From: Rossellomorea vietnamensis
GTDB taxonomy: Bacteria; Bacillota; Bacilli; Bacillales; Bacillaceae_B
Assembly: GCF_025398035.1 (NCBI RefSeq)
Contig: NZ_CP104558.1
Coordinates: 558,001 to 622,000, forward strand
Reading direction: 5' to 3'
DNA: 64,000 nt
Shown here: positions 1-7,842 of the stretch, one piece after another
Layout: every line of letters begins with the position of its first letter
Position numbering within the stretch: the first letter of the stretch is position 1
Translations under genes and position numbers: made by a program
The notes under the pieces: model-generated
The model's database searches: none
Told to the model about the DNA's origin: nothing
Seen by the model: the letters and a program-made list of their open reading frames with translations, nothing else

Positions 1-234
1 GACAATTTCATTTTGATAAACGATCGCAGTCGTTAAACTCTTATTATTGGCAAAACCTTGACGGGTCGCCTTAATGAATTCCTTCGAATCCTCCACTGTT
101 TTTGAGTAGTCCACCCAAGGGAGCCACTCGCGTAAATAGGAGCGGGAGCCATCTGTCAGTTCGAATAACCTTTCTGCGTCTTGTACATCAAGTAGTCTTA
201 ATTCCAGTTTATCGCTTAATTGATAGGTAAACAT
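1..234 (-). CDS. GNAT N-acetyltransferase, RimJ/RimL type (3' part cut by window)
   Basis: The first 78 codons of a gene that runs off the left edge. The start ATG at 232-234 has an AAGGGG ribosome-binding site just upstream. The N-terminus reads like the RimJ/RimL ribosomal-protein-serine acetyltransferase branch: an early 'LELRLLDVQDAERLFELTD' stretch followed by a 'YLREWLPWVD' motif, as found at this place in that family. Such enzymes move acetyl from acetyl-CoA to N-termini or small amines. The acetyl-CoA site lies outside the window, so substrate cannot be judged. It starts 12 bases after the stop of the upstream hydrolase gene, suggesting one transcript. Confidence 0.7.
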   Translation of the reverse strand, partial: MFTYQLSDKLELRLLDVQDAERLFELTDGSRSYLREWLPWVDYSKTVEDSKEFIKATRQGFANNKSLTTAIVYQNEIV

Positions 235-246
235 CTTTATTTCCCC

Positions 247-1167
247 TTATCTTTGTTTTATAAGATTATTAGTATTTATGAATCTCATCACCACTTCTGA
301 GAAGTGATTCGCTTCTTCGTAATGCGGTGTATGACCGCTTTGTTTAAAATGGACCCTTTCACCGTTAACGGCATCCAGTTGAAACGTTTGTATATGTTCA
401 TCACATGTGACCGGGTCATACTCCCCTGTTAGAAGGAGCATGGGAAGTTTGATGGCTTTAATCTTCTCTAATAAGTTAGAAAAGATGATTCCTTCTTCAC
501 GAAGAAGTTGGTAGTGATAATCCGAACGGTCGTAGAAGGTATCCCACTCTTCATCTGTATAGGTAGAATAGTAATCTGTTGGGTTATCAAAATTATGGGT
601 GTAGATTTCCATTCTGTGTTCTTTGAGTTCATCACTGAGACTCATATAGATTTCTGTGAATTCTTTCGGAGAAAGCTCTTTATCCACCAGACTCATCGCT
701 TTATCTTGAAGCTCAGGTTGATTGTACTTTCCGAATAAGCCCGCCGTTTTCTTGAGCAGCCCCTTGGAAGTCAAGGTAAAGTCGAAGGTCGGACATTCAA
801 AGATAAGGCTGTCGATGGAGTCTGGGTACTGTGATCCATAAGCAAGAGCAAGGAACCCGCCAAATGAATGGCCGAGTACAGACCAGCGATCTATTCCCAG
901 CTCCCTCCTCAGTGACTCACAGTCTTCAACAAGATCTTGAAAGCCAAAGGGTTCACCTTCCTCAATGGCTTCCGACCGGCAGACACCCCGCTGGTCGATT
1001 GCGACAACAAATAAATCCTTACCGAGTCTTTCACCCTGATGGAACGAGAAATCATAACAGCTCTCCCCCGGTCCACCATGTAAATACAACAAAACCGGGT
1101 TCTCAATAGATCCGTACGTTTCAACATGAAGACCCTTTCCCCGGATTGTCATGATGGTTGCTTTCAT
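247..1167 (-). CDS. alpha/beta hydrolase, prolyl aminopeptidase-like (S33)
   Basis: A 306-residue alpha/beta hydrolase. It carries the HGGPG oxyanion-loop motif at residues 30-34, DQRG at 58-61, and the nucleophile elbow GHSFGG with Ser101. The likely acid is in 'TGEYDP' near residue 255 and the His in 'SGHTPHY' near 280. HGGPG plus DQRG is typical of proline iminopeptidases and related S33 peptidases that remove N-terminal residues from small peptides. No signal peptide, so probably cytoplasmic. The ATG at 1167 has GGGAGG eight bases upstream. It sits between a repeat element and a GNAT gene. The exact substrate is not readable; a plain esterase is possible. Confidence 0.75.
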   Translation of the reverse strand: MKATIMTIRGKGLHVETYGSIENPVLLYLHGGPGESCYDFSFHQGERLGKDLFVVAIDQRGVCRSEAIEEGEPFGFQDLVEDCESLRRELGIDRWSVLGHSFGGFLALAYGSQYPDSIDSLIFECPTFDFTLTSKGLLKKTAGLFGKYNQPELQDKAMSLVDKELSPKEFTEIYMSLSDELKEHRMEIYTHNFDNPTDYYSTYTDEEWDTFYDRSDYHYQLLREEGIIFSNLLEKIKAIKLPMLLLTGEYDPVTCDEHIQTFQLDAVNGERVHFKQSGHTPHYEEANHFSEVVMRFINTNNLIKQR

Positions 1168-1188
1168 TACTTAAACCTCCCATTTTAA

Positions 1189-1253
1189 GAGGGACGGACC
1201 TTCATACATATAATTATGGTAAACTACTACTTCTTCATGAAGGTCCGTCCCTC
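1189..1253. repeat. palindromic repeat, short class, copy S1
   Basis: A 65 bp element with perfect 17 bp inverted arms GAGGGACGGACCTTCAT and its complement. It lies in the gap between two minus-strand genes, 11 bases beyond the stop of the LD-carboxypeptidase gene. Its interior contains ATTATGGTAAAC at offset 24, exactly as in copy S2, so the two copies share descent through the loop and not only the arms. It could fold into a long hairpin in RNA or single-stranded DNA. No transposase is visible. Confidence 0.9.
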
Positions 1254-1264
1254 TAATTGAATGT

Positions 1265-2278
1265 TTATCTGAAGGTTTGTGTTACCTTCCCTTTTCCATT
1301 CTGGACTTCCACTTTACCGGAAGCCCCATTGATGAATGTAATCTGTGGCGGCTGATGACCACAGTCGATATCATAGACCACCGGGATTTGTAACTCGTTG
1401 GCGATTTCATGATAAACATCTTCTGCTGTATAGCCGTCCACTGGATTATTAGCTGCACTTCTACCAAATAGCAGCCCTGAAGTATGGTCTAACCATCCTG
1501 CGAGTTTCATTTGTACGAGTGTTCGGCGTAAATCTGCCGTATTGATCTCGCAGTTTTCGAAATACCAAATAATCGGCTCATCGACTATATGTTTCTCCCT
1601 GAAAGAAGCCACATCCCCGTATGGTGTGCCGATAAGGTTTCTGATCACATCGATGCAGCCTCCGAGGACTCGGCCTTCCATCTCTACCTGCCCGCCTCCG
1701 ATGGTTTTCCAGACTGTGGGTTCCGTTAAATGAAATACTTGTGGTGAAGGCTTTTCATGATTCCATTCTTTTTGATACTTCTGGGATGAGTATTGGGTGA
1801 CCGAAGAGCCTTTTTCGGTGGTAAGGACATTTTCCCATTGCTTAGTCGTAGGATCAGTTTCCTCTCCTCTCAAGTCAATGAGGTTGGTCCCATGTGCCGT
1901 CGCCATCCCTGTCTTTAACGTTAATGCAAGTAAGAGGGCGCTGATGTCGGAATATCCAAGCACCCACTTAGGCTTGATTTGTTGATAGTCGATTAAATCG
2001 AGGACTTCTATGAGGAGCTCTCCTCCCCAAGGCGGAGTGATGAGTGAAATCGAATCATCCTGAAGCATTTTGTTTAATTCGGCTGCTCTCTCTTGAGCAG
2101 GAGCAGACTTTGCCTTGTGCTGCTTCCAAACGGTTTCACCACATTTTATGGTGTACCCCGCTTCTTCCATTTTAGCTATCGCTTTCTTCAGTAAATCGTG
2201 GAGCTCATGTGGCACGCCAGAAGAAGGTGCGGTCAAGCCCACAGTAGAATGTTTCGTAAGTAATGGATATGTAATCAA
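1265..2278 (-). CDS. LD-carboxypeptidase / MccF-like peptidase (S66)
   Basis: A 337-residue member of peptidase family S66, whose members cut the L,D bond of murein tetrapeptides or, in the MccF branch, microcin C-like peptide-nucleotides. Family marks are 'LTAPSSG' at the N-terminus, GYSD with the nucleophile Ser110, a Glu in 'WYFEN' near residue 239, and a His in 'DCGHQPP' near 305. Start is TTG at 2278 with GGGAGGGG upstream. No signal peptide, so cytoplasmic. This is a second S66 protein in the window, separate from YkfA at 41 kb. It is monocistronic in appearance and followed by repeat S1. MccF-type immunity or murein recycling cannot be told apart here. Confidence 0.82.
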   Translation of the reverse strand: MITYPLLTKHSTVGLTAPSSGVPHELHDLLKKAIAKMEEAGYTIKCGETVWKQHKAKSAPAQERAAELNKMLQDDSISLITPPWGGELLIEVLDLIDYQQIKPKWVLGYSDISALLLALTLKTGMATAHGTNLIDLRGEETDPTTKQWENVLTTEKGSSVTQYSSQKYQKEWNHEKPSPQVFHLTEPTVWKTIGGGQVEMEGRVLGGCIDVIRNLIGTPYGDVASFREKHIVDEPIIWYFENCEINTADLRRTLVQMKLAGWLDHTSGLLFGRSAANNPVDGYTAEDVYHEIANELQIPVVYDIDCGHQPPQITFINGASGKVEVQNGKGKVTQTFR

Positions 2279-2351
2279 CTCTATCCCCTCCCAGTGGTTT
2301 ACCCGATTTTACCAGATTGGTAGAGTGGGGACAAGAATTATTTTCCATTTC

Positions 2352-2416
2352 GAGGGACGGACCTTCTCCATTCATATTATGGTAAACACAGATTGATAGA
2401 CGAAGGTCCGTCCCTC
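2352..2416. repeat. palindromic repeat, short class, copy S2
   Basis: A 65 bp element with arms GAGGGACGGACCTTC and its complement. It lies between the divergent starts of the S66 peptidase gene and dacA. It has the same length as S1 and the shared interior word ATTATGGTAAAC at the same offset of 24. Confidence 0.9.
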
Positions 2417-2492
2417 AGTACAACAATTATTTACAATAATTTGAACGATTTGAAAAGGTTCGTGGGTTTTGGGGTGTTTGGGAGTTTTGTAT

Positions 2493-2533
2493 GGTAGAAT
2501 GATTTGGTTGCGTAAAATTGGTTTTATGGAGGT
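2493..2533 (+). promoter_or_regulatory. dacA promoter (extended -10) and ribosome-binding site
   Basis: TGGTAGAAT at 2492-2500 is an extended -10 (TGnTAnAAT). No good -35 is present at normal spacing, which fits extended -10 use. GGAGGT at 2528-2533 is the ribosome-binding site, seven bases before the TTG start, and decides that start. The promoter begins about 80 bases beyond repeat S2. Confidence 0.5.
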
Positions 2534-2539
2534 ACTATT

Positions 2540-3853
2540 TTGAAAAAGAAGACGGTGAAACAAAGCCTGGCGGTTTTGATGGTATCATTTATGGCCATGA
2601 CGCCTTTTCAGCAGACGGCGCATGGGAAATCAACAGTTGAGATCAATGCAGATGCTGCAATATTAGTTGAAGCAGATACAGGAAAGATTGTTTATAGTGA
2701 ACATGAAGATAAGGCACTCGGTATTGCGAGCATGACGAAAATGATGACGGAGTACCTTGTGTTAGAAGCGATTGAAAAAGGAAAAATAACATGGGATCAA
2801 ACGTATAAAGTAAGTGATAAGGTATATCAATTAGCCAATGCCCCCGGACTAAGCAATGTTCCATTGAGAGCAGATGAAGAATATACGGTAAGGGAATTGT
2901 ACGATGCCATGGTCATCAAGTCCGGTAACGGTGCCGCGATTGCGCTTTCTGAGGTGGTGGCAGGTTCTGAAGGGGAATTTGTGAAGATGATGAACGCCAA
3001 GGCGAAGGAACTTGGCTTTGAACATTATCAATTCGTCAATTCCTCCGGGCTCAGTAACTACGATATGCTGGGGATGTATCCTGAAGGAACCGATGTGAAT
3101 GATGAAAATGTGGTCTCAGCGGAAGATATGGCAACCCTTGCCTATTATCTCATTCATGATTATCCGGAAGTATTGGAAACATCAAGCCTCACTTCTAAAG
3201 TATTCCGACCTGGGACGAGTGAAGAACTGGTCATGAAAAACACAAATGGCCTATTAAAGGGTAAATCCTATCATTACAAAGGTGCAGACGGTCTGAAGAC
3301 AGGTACGACTCCATTTGCCGGTTCCACCTTTACCGGTACGGCAAAAAGAAATGGTATCCGTTACATTACTGTCATTCTTGACGCCAAGGATAAGTATGGT
3401 CAGCCTAGCAGTGCAGAACGCTTTATTCAAGCAAGAGAACTCCTCAATTACGGTTTTGATGAATTTAAGACTGTAACCTATGACCTGGACAGCATTGAAA
3501 AGAAAAAGAAGCATACCCTACCGGTTCCGAACGGGAAAGAGCAGGAAGTGACAATCAAGGTCGACAAACCCCTCTCTATCCGCTTAACGGACGAGGAGAA
3601 AGACAAGGTGAAAACCACACTGAATCTCGATGAAGAAAAAGTCAACGAGGATGGATCCCTTCAAGCTCCTATTGAAAAAGGAGAAAAAATCGGGGAATTG
3701 GTTATCGATACAAATGAAAAAGAAGAATATATCTTTGACAGGAAGTCCTCAGATTATAAAGTGGATGTATATGCTGCAGAATCCGTTAAGAAAGCGAGCT
3801 GGATTGTTCGAAGTGCACGTGGCATCCAGGATTTTTTCGTTAATCTCTTCTAA
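2540..3853 (+). CDS. dacA: D-alanyl-D-alanine carboxypeptidase (PBP5 family)
   Basis: A 437-residue low-molecular-weight penicillin-binding protein that removes the terminal D-Ala of murein pentapeptides outside the membrane. It has a signal peptide (residues 1-29), the catalytic SMTK motif (Ser64, Lys67), SGN at 128-130, and KTG near 250 in 'GLKTGTT'. The C-terminal half forms the usual beta-rich PBP5 domain, and the end 'IVRSARGIQDFFVNLF' is an amphipathic membrane anchor. Length matches DacA of Bacillus. Start is TTG at 2540. It stands alone on the plus strand. A sporulation DacF-type paralogue is possible, but the anchor and length favour DacA. Confidence 0.85.
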   Translation: MKKKTVKQSLAVLMVSFMAMTPFQQTAHGKSTVEINADAAILVEADTGKIVYSEHEDKALGIASMTKMMTEYLVLEAIEKGKITWDQTYKVSDKVYQLANAPGLSNVPLRADEEYTVRELYDAMVIKSGNGAAIALSEVVAGSEGEFVKMMNAKAKELGFEHYQFVNSSGLSNYDMLGMYPEGTDVNDENVVSAEDMATLAYYLIHDYPEVLETSSLTSKVFRPGTSEELVMKNTNGLLKGKSYHYKGADGLKTGTTPFAGSTFTGTAKRNGIRYITVILDAKDKYGQPSSAERFIQARELLNYGFDEFKTVTYDLDSIEKKKKHTLPVPNGKEQEVTIKVDKPLSIRLTDEEKDKVKTTLNLDEEKVNEDGSLQAPIEKGEKIGELVIDTNEKEEYIFDRKSSDYKVDVYAAESVKKASWIVRSARGIQDFFVNLF

Positions 3854-3955
3854 CGGATAGGTCAACCTTAATGTCCGGGTTAGATTTAGTGTTTGCTTTT
3901 CTATCCCTTTCGTGTCAAACTTATTTAGTCAAGGATTTAGAAAGCAGGTGGCATA

Positions 3956-4348
3956 ATGATCGAAGTAAAACTATCGTCTCTTAGCGACGGAGATCTTAAT
4001 CGTGGAGTTTTTGCAAAAAGAGATATAGCCAAAGGAGAACTGGTTCACGAAGCACCAGTCATCCCATACCCGAACGAGGAACATGAACATATTGAAAAGA
4101 CGTTCCTGGCGGATTATGTATTTGAATATGGAATCAACCACACAGCACTTCTACTGGGATACGGAATGTTGTTCAACCATTCATATACACCGAATACAGT
4201 TTACGAAATCAATTTTGATAATCATACTTTCGACTTTTATGCTTATAAAGATATTCAAGCCGGAGAAGAGCTGCTTATTAACTACAATGGCGAAGTGGAT
4301 AATGATGAGCCACTTTGGTTTAATAAAGATAAGAACGAAGAAGAATAA
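3956..4348 (+). CDS. small SET-domain protein
   Basis: A 130-residue protein made almost only of a SET fold. It opens with 'NRGVFAKRDIAKGE' as in many SET domains, has the FNHS motif that forms part of the S-adenosylmethionine pocket, and near the end 'AGEELLINYNGE', matching the conserved GEELTxNY block. Known SET proteins are lysine methyltransferases. The post-SET Cys cluster is absent, as usual in small bacterial versions. The start ATG at 3956 has GCAGGTGG upstream. It is a single gene closed by its own terminator at 4352. Its substrate cannot be predicted. Confidence 0.8.
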   Translation: MIEVKLSSLSDGDLNRGVFAKRDIAKGELVHEAPVIPYPNEEHEHIEKTFLADYVFEYGINHTALLLGYGMLFNHSYTPNTVYEINFDNHTFDFYAYKDIQAGEELLINYNGEVDNDEPLWFNKDKNEEE

Positions 4349-4351
4349 AAG

Positions 4352-4384
4352 AAGGGACTTCCATGTGGAGGTCCCATCTTTTAT
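4352..4384 (+). terminator. terminator of the SET gene
   Basis: Stem GGGACTTCCA / TGGAGGTCCC at 4354-4375 with a two-base loop and one mismatch, then a T-rich tail. It begins six bases after the stop codon. Its stem resembles, but is distinct from, the repeat that follows six bases after the T tail. Confidence 0.7.
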
Positions 4385-4389
4385 TTATA

Positions 4390-4488
4390 GAGGGACGGAC
4401 CTCTATAAATGCTCCTGATCTGATTAAGAAACCGCATAAAACCTTAATTCTTCATGAAAATAGTATGTTAATTAGAGGTCCGTCCCTC
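4390..4488. repeat. palindromic repeat, long class, copy L1
   Basis: A 99 bp element with GAGGGACGGACCTCTA arms. It lies between the convergent SET and EcsC-like genes. Its right arm runs 21 bases into the EcsC-like reading frame and supplies that gene's last codons and TAA stop. Confidence 0.88.
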
Positions 4489-5289
4489 TTCCAGCTTCGC
4501 GAGGATTCTTCTTTTACGATAGAGCATGCGACCGGTCTCTCCAATGTCTTTGATCATGGATTTATTGATGAAGGAGCCGAAGAGGATACCGGCGATGGGA
4601 ATCATTTGAAAAAGTTTTTTCCATCCAAAGTTGTCACGAAAGCTGATCATCACTTCCCTCCACCCCTGCAGCTGGGAAAGGGTTTGCTCTCTTTTATCCT
4701 TCTTCTCGCCATTAAAATCTTCCAGTTCTTGAAGGATGGCTTGTTTCCCTACAATGTCCGATGAAACAAATTGTAGGCATTTAATGATAAAAATGCGCTC
4801 CTCTTGATCATTGGGATCATAACCGTAGCACAGGGCTATTTCTTGAAGGGTTTTAAGTGATATGCCCAGAATGAATGGGATATCGATACTTAATGTCAGA
4901 AAACCACCGATCCCTGTCGTGGCACCTTGGGTCATCGCCACCTTTTTCCTCAGATCCACAATTCCTTCACTCACTCCATCCATGTAGTTAAGGGGAAGCG
5001 CTCCTATTTCCTTTAGGGTTAAATCAGACTCTCCCGTTTTTTTGATGAATCGATTCAGGACTTCCTTCTCACTTGTGAGATGACTCCCGCCTTTTTGTAT
5101 GTAGCTTCCTATCTCATCCAATGCCTGCCCGATTTTATTATGTACCATTTGAGGGGTGATTCTATCAAGAATCATGAATGGAATCCTTCCGAGTTTCTCC
5201 CAGAACCACAATCCTTTCTGATCATCTGCCCATTCATTGACAATCTCAAGTTCTTTTAACAAGACTTCTCTCGTTTCTTCTTGATGCAT
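4468..5289 (-). CDS. EcsC family protein
   Basis: A 273-residue protein of the EcsC type: an N-terminal helical part with 'GLWFWEKLGRIPFMILDRITP', then 'GAxTGIGGFLTLSIDIPFIL' and 'SLKTLQEIALCYGYDP', which are hallmark stretches of the family. EcsC proteins are of unknown function and are named after the third gene of the B. subtilis ecs ABC operon; no ABC genes are nearby here. The central glycine-rich part could associate with the membrane. Start ATG at 5289 has AAAGGAG upstream. Odd point: the C-terminal 'EEGRTSN' and the stop codon lie inside repeat L1, so the native C-terminus has probably been replaced. Confidence 0.75.
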   Translation of the reverse strand: MHQEETREVLLKELEIVNEWADDQKGLWFWEKLGRIPFMILDRITPQMVHNKIGQALDEIGSYIQKGGSHLTSEKEVLNRFIKKTGESDLTLKEIGALPLNYMDGVSEGIVDLRKKVAMTQGATTGIGGFLTLSIDIPFILGISLKTLQEIALCYGYDPNDQEERIFIIKCLQFVSSDIVGKQAILQELEDFNGEKKDKREQTLSQLQGWREVMISFRDNFGWKKLFQMIPIAGILFGSFINKSMIKDIGETGRMLYRKRRILAKLEEGRTSN

Positions 5290-5312
5290 GTTACAGCTCC
5301 TTTCGATTTCGT

Positions 5313-5344
5313 ATAAAAAAACAGGCAGCTAAGCCTGTTTTTTT
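5313..5344 (-). terminator. terminator of the CorC/HlyC gene
   Basis: Stem AACAGGC / GCCTGTT with a six-base loop, A-run on the left and T-run on the right, so usable both ways. On the minus strand it begins about nine bases after the CorC-like stop codon. Confidence 0.85.
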
Positions 5345-5352
5345 AACGTATT

Positions 5353-6621
5353 TTAAACGGGGTCTCCGGTTTTTTCTTCTAAGATTTCCACTTTGATTGT
5401 GCGTACCCGGCGGTTATCCACTTCTTCTACGCTCACCTTTAAGTTTTCATAATCGAAGCTGTCACCTTCTGATGGGAGATCTTCAAAGCTTTCAACGACC
5501 CATCCCCCAAGTGTATGGTAAGAGCTTTCCGGCTCTGGTACGTCGAGTAACTCTGTGAATTCATCCAATTGATATTGGGAATCGAATTGATATTCTTTAT
5601 CGCTGATTTTCCTCATGGAATGAGTTTTCTCATCCTGCTCATCCCAGATTTCCCCTACAATCTCTTCCAGGATATCTTCAAGGGTGATGATTCCGGTAGT
5701 TCCACCAAATTCATCCACTACAATGGCCATATGCACATTGTTCTTTTGAAGCTTAGTAAGAAGGGAAGAGATTTTAACCGATTCAAAAATGAACATTGGT
5801 TCCCGGATCAATTCCCGTATGTTTACTTCACCGAACTTGATCAAGTGAGTAAAGAACTCTTTTTCCGAAAGGATTCCGATAATGTTATCGATATGATCCT
5901 CATATACAGGAATCCGTGAGAAACGTTCTTCGAAGAACATTTCTTTGATTTCTTCAATCGGCTGATTCACTTCAACGGCCTTGACATCGATACGGGGAGT
6001 CAGGACCTCGGTAGCAAGGATATCATCAAAGTCCATTGAGCGATGGATCAGCTCCCTCTCTTCTTTATCGATGACTCCTTCTTCTTCACTAATATCAAGC
6101 ATTACCTTTAACTCTTCCTCTGTGACTGACGGCATCTCGTGATCTTTCGAGAAGAATTTCGATACCAACTCCTTTAATTTTATAAAAAAGAAGTTGATCG
6201 GTGTAAGGACCTTGATTAAGAAAAAAAGCACGCCGGATATGGTCAGGGAATACGTTTCTGCGTTTTCTTTCGCCAATGATTTCGGGAGGATTTCTCCGAA
6301 TATCAGAATTAACAGCGTCATGACAAACGTACTGATGACAAGTCCCGTGTTCCCTCCGAAAATATCTGTCGCAAGCTTTGCTGAAATACTTGCTGCCGCG
6401 ATGTTCACGATATTGTTCCCGACTAATATCGTAGACAGTGCTTTATCAAAATTCTCAGCAATATAATGCGCTTTGATGCTTCCTCTTCTTCCTTCACTTA
6501 CGAAATTCTTAAGTCTGATCTTATTTACGCTTGAGTAAGCCGTTTCCGCCGATGAGAAAAAGGCAGATAAAAGGATTAATGCTCCAAGTAATACTAATGA
6601 ATTCAGTGGTATATCGTCCAA
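5353..6621 (-). CDS. hemolysin C/CorC family membrane protein (CNNM-like)
   Basis: A 422-residue DUF21-CBS-CorC protein. Residues 1-150 hold the DUF21 membrane part with 'SAFFSSAETAYSSVNKIRLK' and 'LVGNNIVNIAAAS'; then come two CBS domains (about 205-325, with 'VDEFGGTTGIITLEDILEEI') and the CorC/HlyC C-terminal domain. B. subtilis relatives such as MpfA export or sense Mg2+; a divalent-cation role is the best guess. Start is TTG at 6621 with AGGAGAG eleven bases upstream, a rather long spacing. A MerR regulator gene lies just upstream in the same direction, as in the B. subtilis yhdP-yhdQ pair. Confidence 0.82.
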   Translation of the reverse strand: MDDIPLNSLVLLGALILLSAFFSSAETAYSSVNKIRLKNFVSEGRRGSIKAHYIAENFDKALSTILVGNNIVNIAAASISAKLATDIFGGNTGLVISTFVMTLLILIFGEILPKSLAKENAETYSLTISGVLFFLIKVLTPINFFFIKLKELVSKFFSKDHEMPSVTEEELKVMLDISEEEGVIDKEERELIHRSMDFDDILATEVLTPRIDVKAVEVNQPIEEIKEMFFEERFSRIPVYEDHIDNIIGILSEKEFFTHLIKFGEVNIRELIREPMFIFESVKISSLLTKLQKNNVHMAIVVDEFGGTTGIITLEDILEEIVGEIWDEQDEKTHSMRKISDKEYQFDSQYQLDEFTELLDVPEPESSYHTLGGWVVESFEDLPSEGDSFDYENLKVSVEEVDNRRVRTIKVEILEEKTGDPV

Positions 6622-6663
6622 AAAAAAGTCACTCTCCTGTAGTTGCTTATCTATTATGCTGGA

Positions 6664-7074
6664 TTAACCAGAAAAAACCATTAATGTTTGAAATAAGGCT
6701 AAAGCCTGTGGGGTAACCTGCTTCAACATGCGATTGCGGTCTTCATCCCCTAATGATTCCATCGCCTGCAGGACTTCATGTAATTCATTATGCAAATGCT
6801 TCATTTCATCTCGAATATGTGTTACCTGCTTTTCAAGCACGGATTGATCCACCTGATTGGATTTCAATAAAATCATACGATCTTTGATTTCATGTAGGCT
6901 CATTTTCATCCGCTGACATTGTTCAATCAGTTTCAAGTCAGCTAATGCCTCTTCATGATAATATCGATAATTATTACGGGACCTGCCGCATTTTAATAAA
7001 CCCATTTTCGTGTAATAATCAATCGTTCGCTTTGATACTTCACTTAACTTCGACAGCTCGCCTATTCGATACAA
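6664..7074 (-). CDS. MerR family regulator
   Basis: A 136-residue MerR-type transcription factor: winged helix 'YRIGELSKLSEVSKRTIDYYTKMGLL' at the N-terminus, 'YRYYHEEAL' wing, then a long coiled-coil dimer helix (residues 75-120). The short C-terminus has no obvious ligand domain, and no paired Cys for copper or zinc is visible. It precedes the CorC-like gene by 42 bases and probably shares its transcript, so it may control it. Start is read as TTG at 7074, but the best SD (GAGGTGATC) is about 15 bases away, so the start is uncertain. Confidence 0.78.
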   Translation of the reverse strand: MYRIGELSKLSEVSKRTIDYYTKMGLLKCGRSRNNYRYYHEEALADLKLIEQCQRMKMSLHEIKDRMILLKSNQVDQSVLEKQVTHIRDEMKHLHNELHEVLQAMESLGDEDRNRMLKQVTPQALALFQTLMVFSG

Positions 7075-7120
7075 CTTCCCAAGTGATCACCTCTAGAGTA
7101 GTATACTGCATTTTAACAAA

Positions 7121-7143
7121 ACCGTACAGTTAAACGTTACGGT
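7121..7143. promoter_or_regulatory. dyad upstream of the MerR gene
   Basis: ACCGTA and TACGGT arms separated by 11 bases, a 23 bp dyad of the size typical of MerR-family operators. It lies about 47 bases before the MerR start and ends three bases before repeat L2. TATACT at 7100-7105 (minus strand) is a possible -10. Autoregulation is an inference. Confidence 0.35.
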
Positions 7144-7145
7144 TT

Positions 7146-7243
7146 GAGGGACGGACCTCAATAATCCATCTATTTTTAGAGGTAAATGCTTTATAACAAG
7201 GGATTTCACTTGAAATAGTGAAGTATTTTGAGGTCCGTCCCTC
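7146..7243. repeat. palindromic repeat, long class, copy L2
   Basis: A 98 bp element with GAGGGACGGACCTCAA arms. Its right end overlaps by one base the TAG stop of the membrane-protein gene that follows. Its first 20 bases are identical to those of copy L3 about 600 bp away. Confidence 0.9.
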
Positions 7244-7722
7244 TATTGGTTGTAAGGCCTTCTTAATCGTAAGAATGGCACTACGTGAATGACGCATGCT
7301 GCTACTATCATCAATACTCCCACCACTTGGAACAACCGGAATAATGTGTTCCCACCCGCAGTAGGTGATGAGGAAATGACATAACATAACGTAAGATAGA
7401 TCGCACCAAGTAGAGCGAGGAAAATCCGGAAACCTGATTGTTTAAATAACTTAAATCCAATCAGTATGAAAAGATAACTGGCGCTGATTATCATCATACC
7501 CGGGTAAAGTGGCGTGAACTTCGCCGCATATACAAAGAAATCAAGGGCCACAATATCATTCTGACCCGTTACACTTTCATGAACCATCTCACTAAAAGGA
7601 GCCGAATACCTCCACTCCCAGGAATGGTCCAACAATGCACTCCCCTCATACCAACTAACCAGAGTCGAAAAACCGAGGACAAGCAATCCGATTCCTACTT
7701 GTGACCAATATTTAATAGACAT
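7243..7722 (-). CDS. four-helix membrane protein, possibly DUF4306 (YjdJ-like)
   Basis: A 159-residue integral membrane protein with four predicted hydrophobic segments (about 7-27, 78-97, 101-121, 128-150) and a short outside loop after the first. 'LVSWYEGS' in the first part recalls the DUF4306/YjdJ proteins of Bacillus, but I am not certain. No catalytic motif is visible. Start ATG at 7722 has AAAGGAG upstream. The gene is enclosed by two copies of the palindromic repeat: L2 touches its stop codon and L3 begins 18 bases before its start, which leaves almost no room for a native promoter. Confidence 0.65.
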   Translation of the reverse strand: MSIKYWSQVGIGLLVLGFSTLVSWYEGSALLDHSWEWRYSAPFSEMVHESVTGQNDIVALDFFVYAAKFTPLYPGMMIISASYLFILIGFKLFKQSGFRIFLALLGAIYLTLCYVISSSPTAGGNTLFRLFQVVGVLMIVAACVIHVVPFLRLRRPYNQ

Positions 7723-7740
7723 AATCTTCTCCTTTCCTTT

Positions 7741-7839
7741 GAGGGACGGACCTCAATAATTTCTCTTTTTATGTAAGAAAGTCCTTTCATACCAAAGGTT
7801 CACCCCCGACATAAAGTGCCAAATTGAGGTCCGTCCCTC
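7741..7839. repeat. palindromic repeat, long class, copy L3
   Basis: A 99 bp element with 17 bp arms GAGGGACGGACCTCAAT and complement. It fills the gap between two minus-strand genes, three bases after the stop of the nucleotidyltransferase gene. Confidence 0.9.
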
Positions 7840-7842
7840 AAT

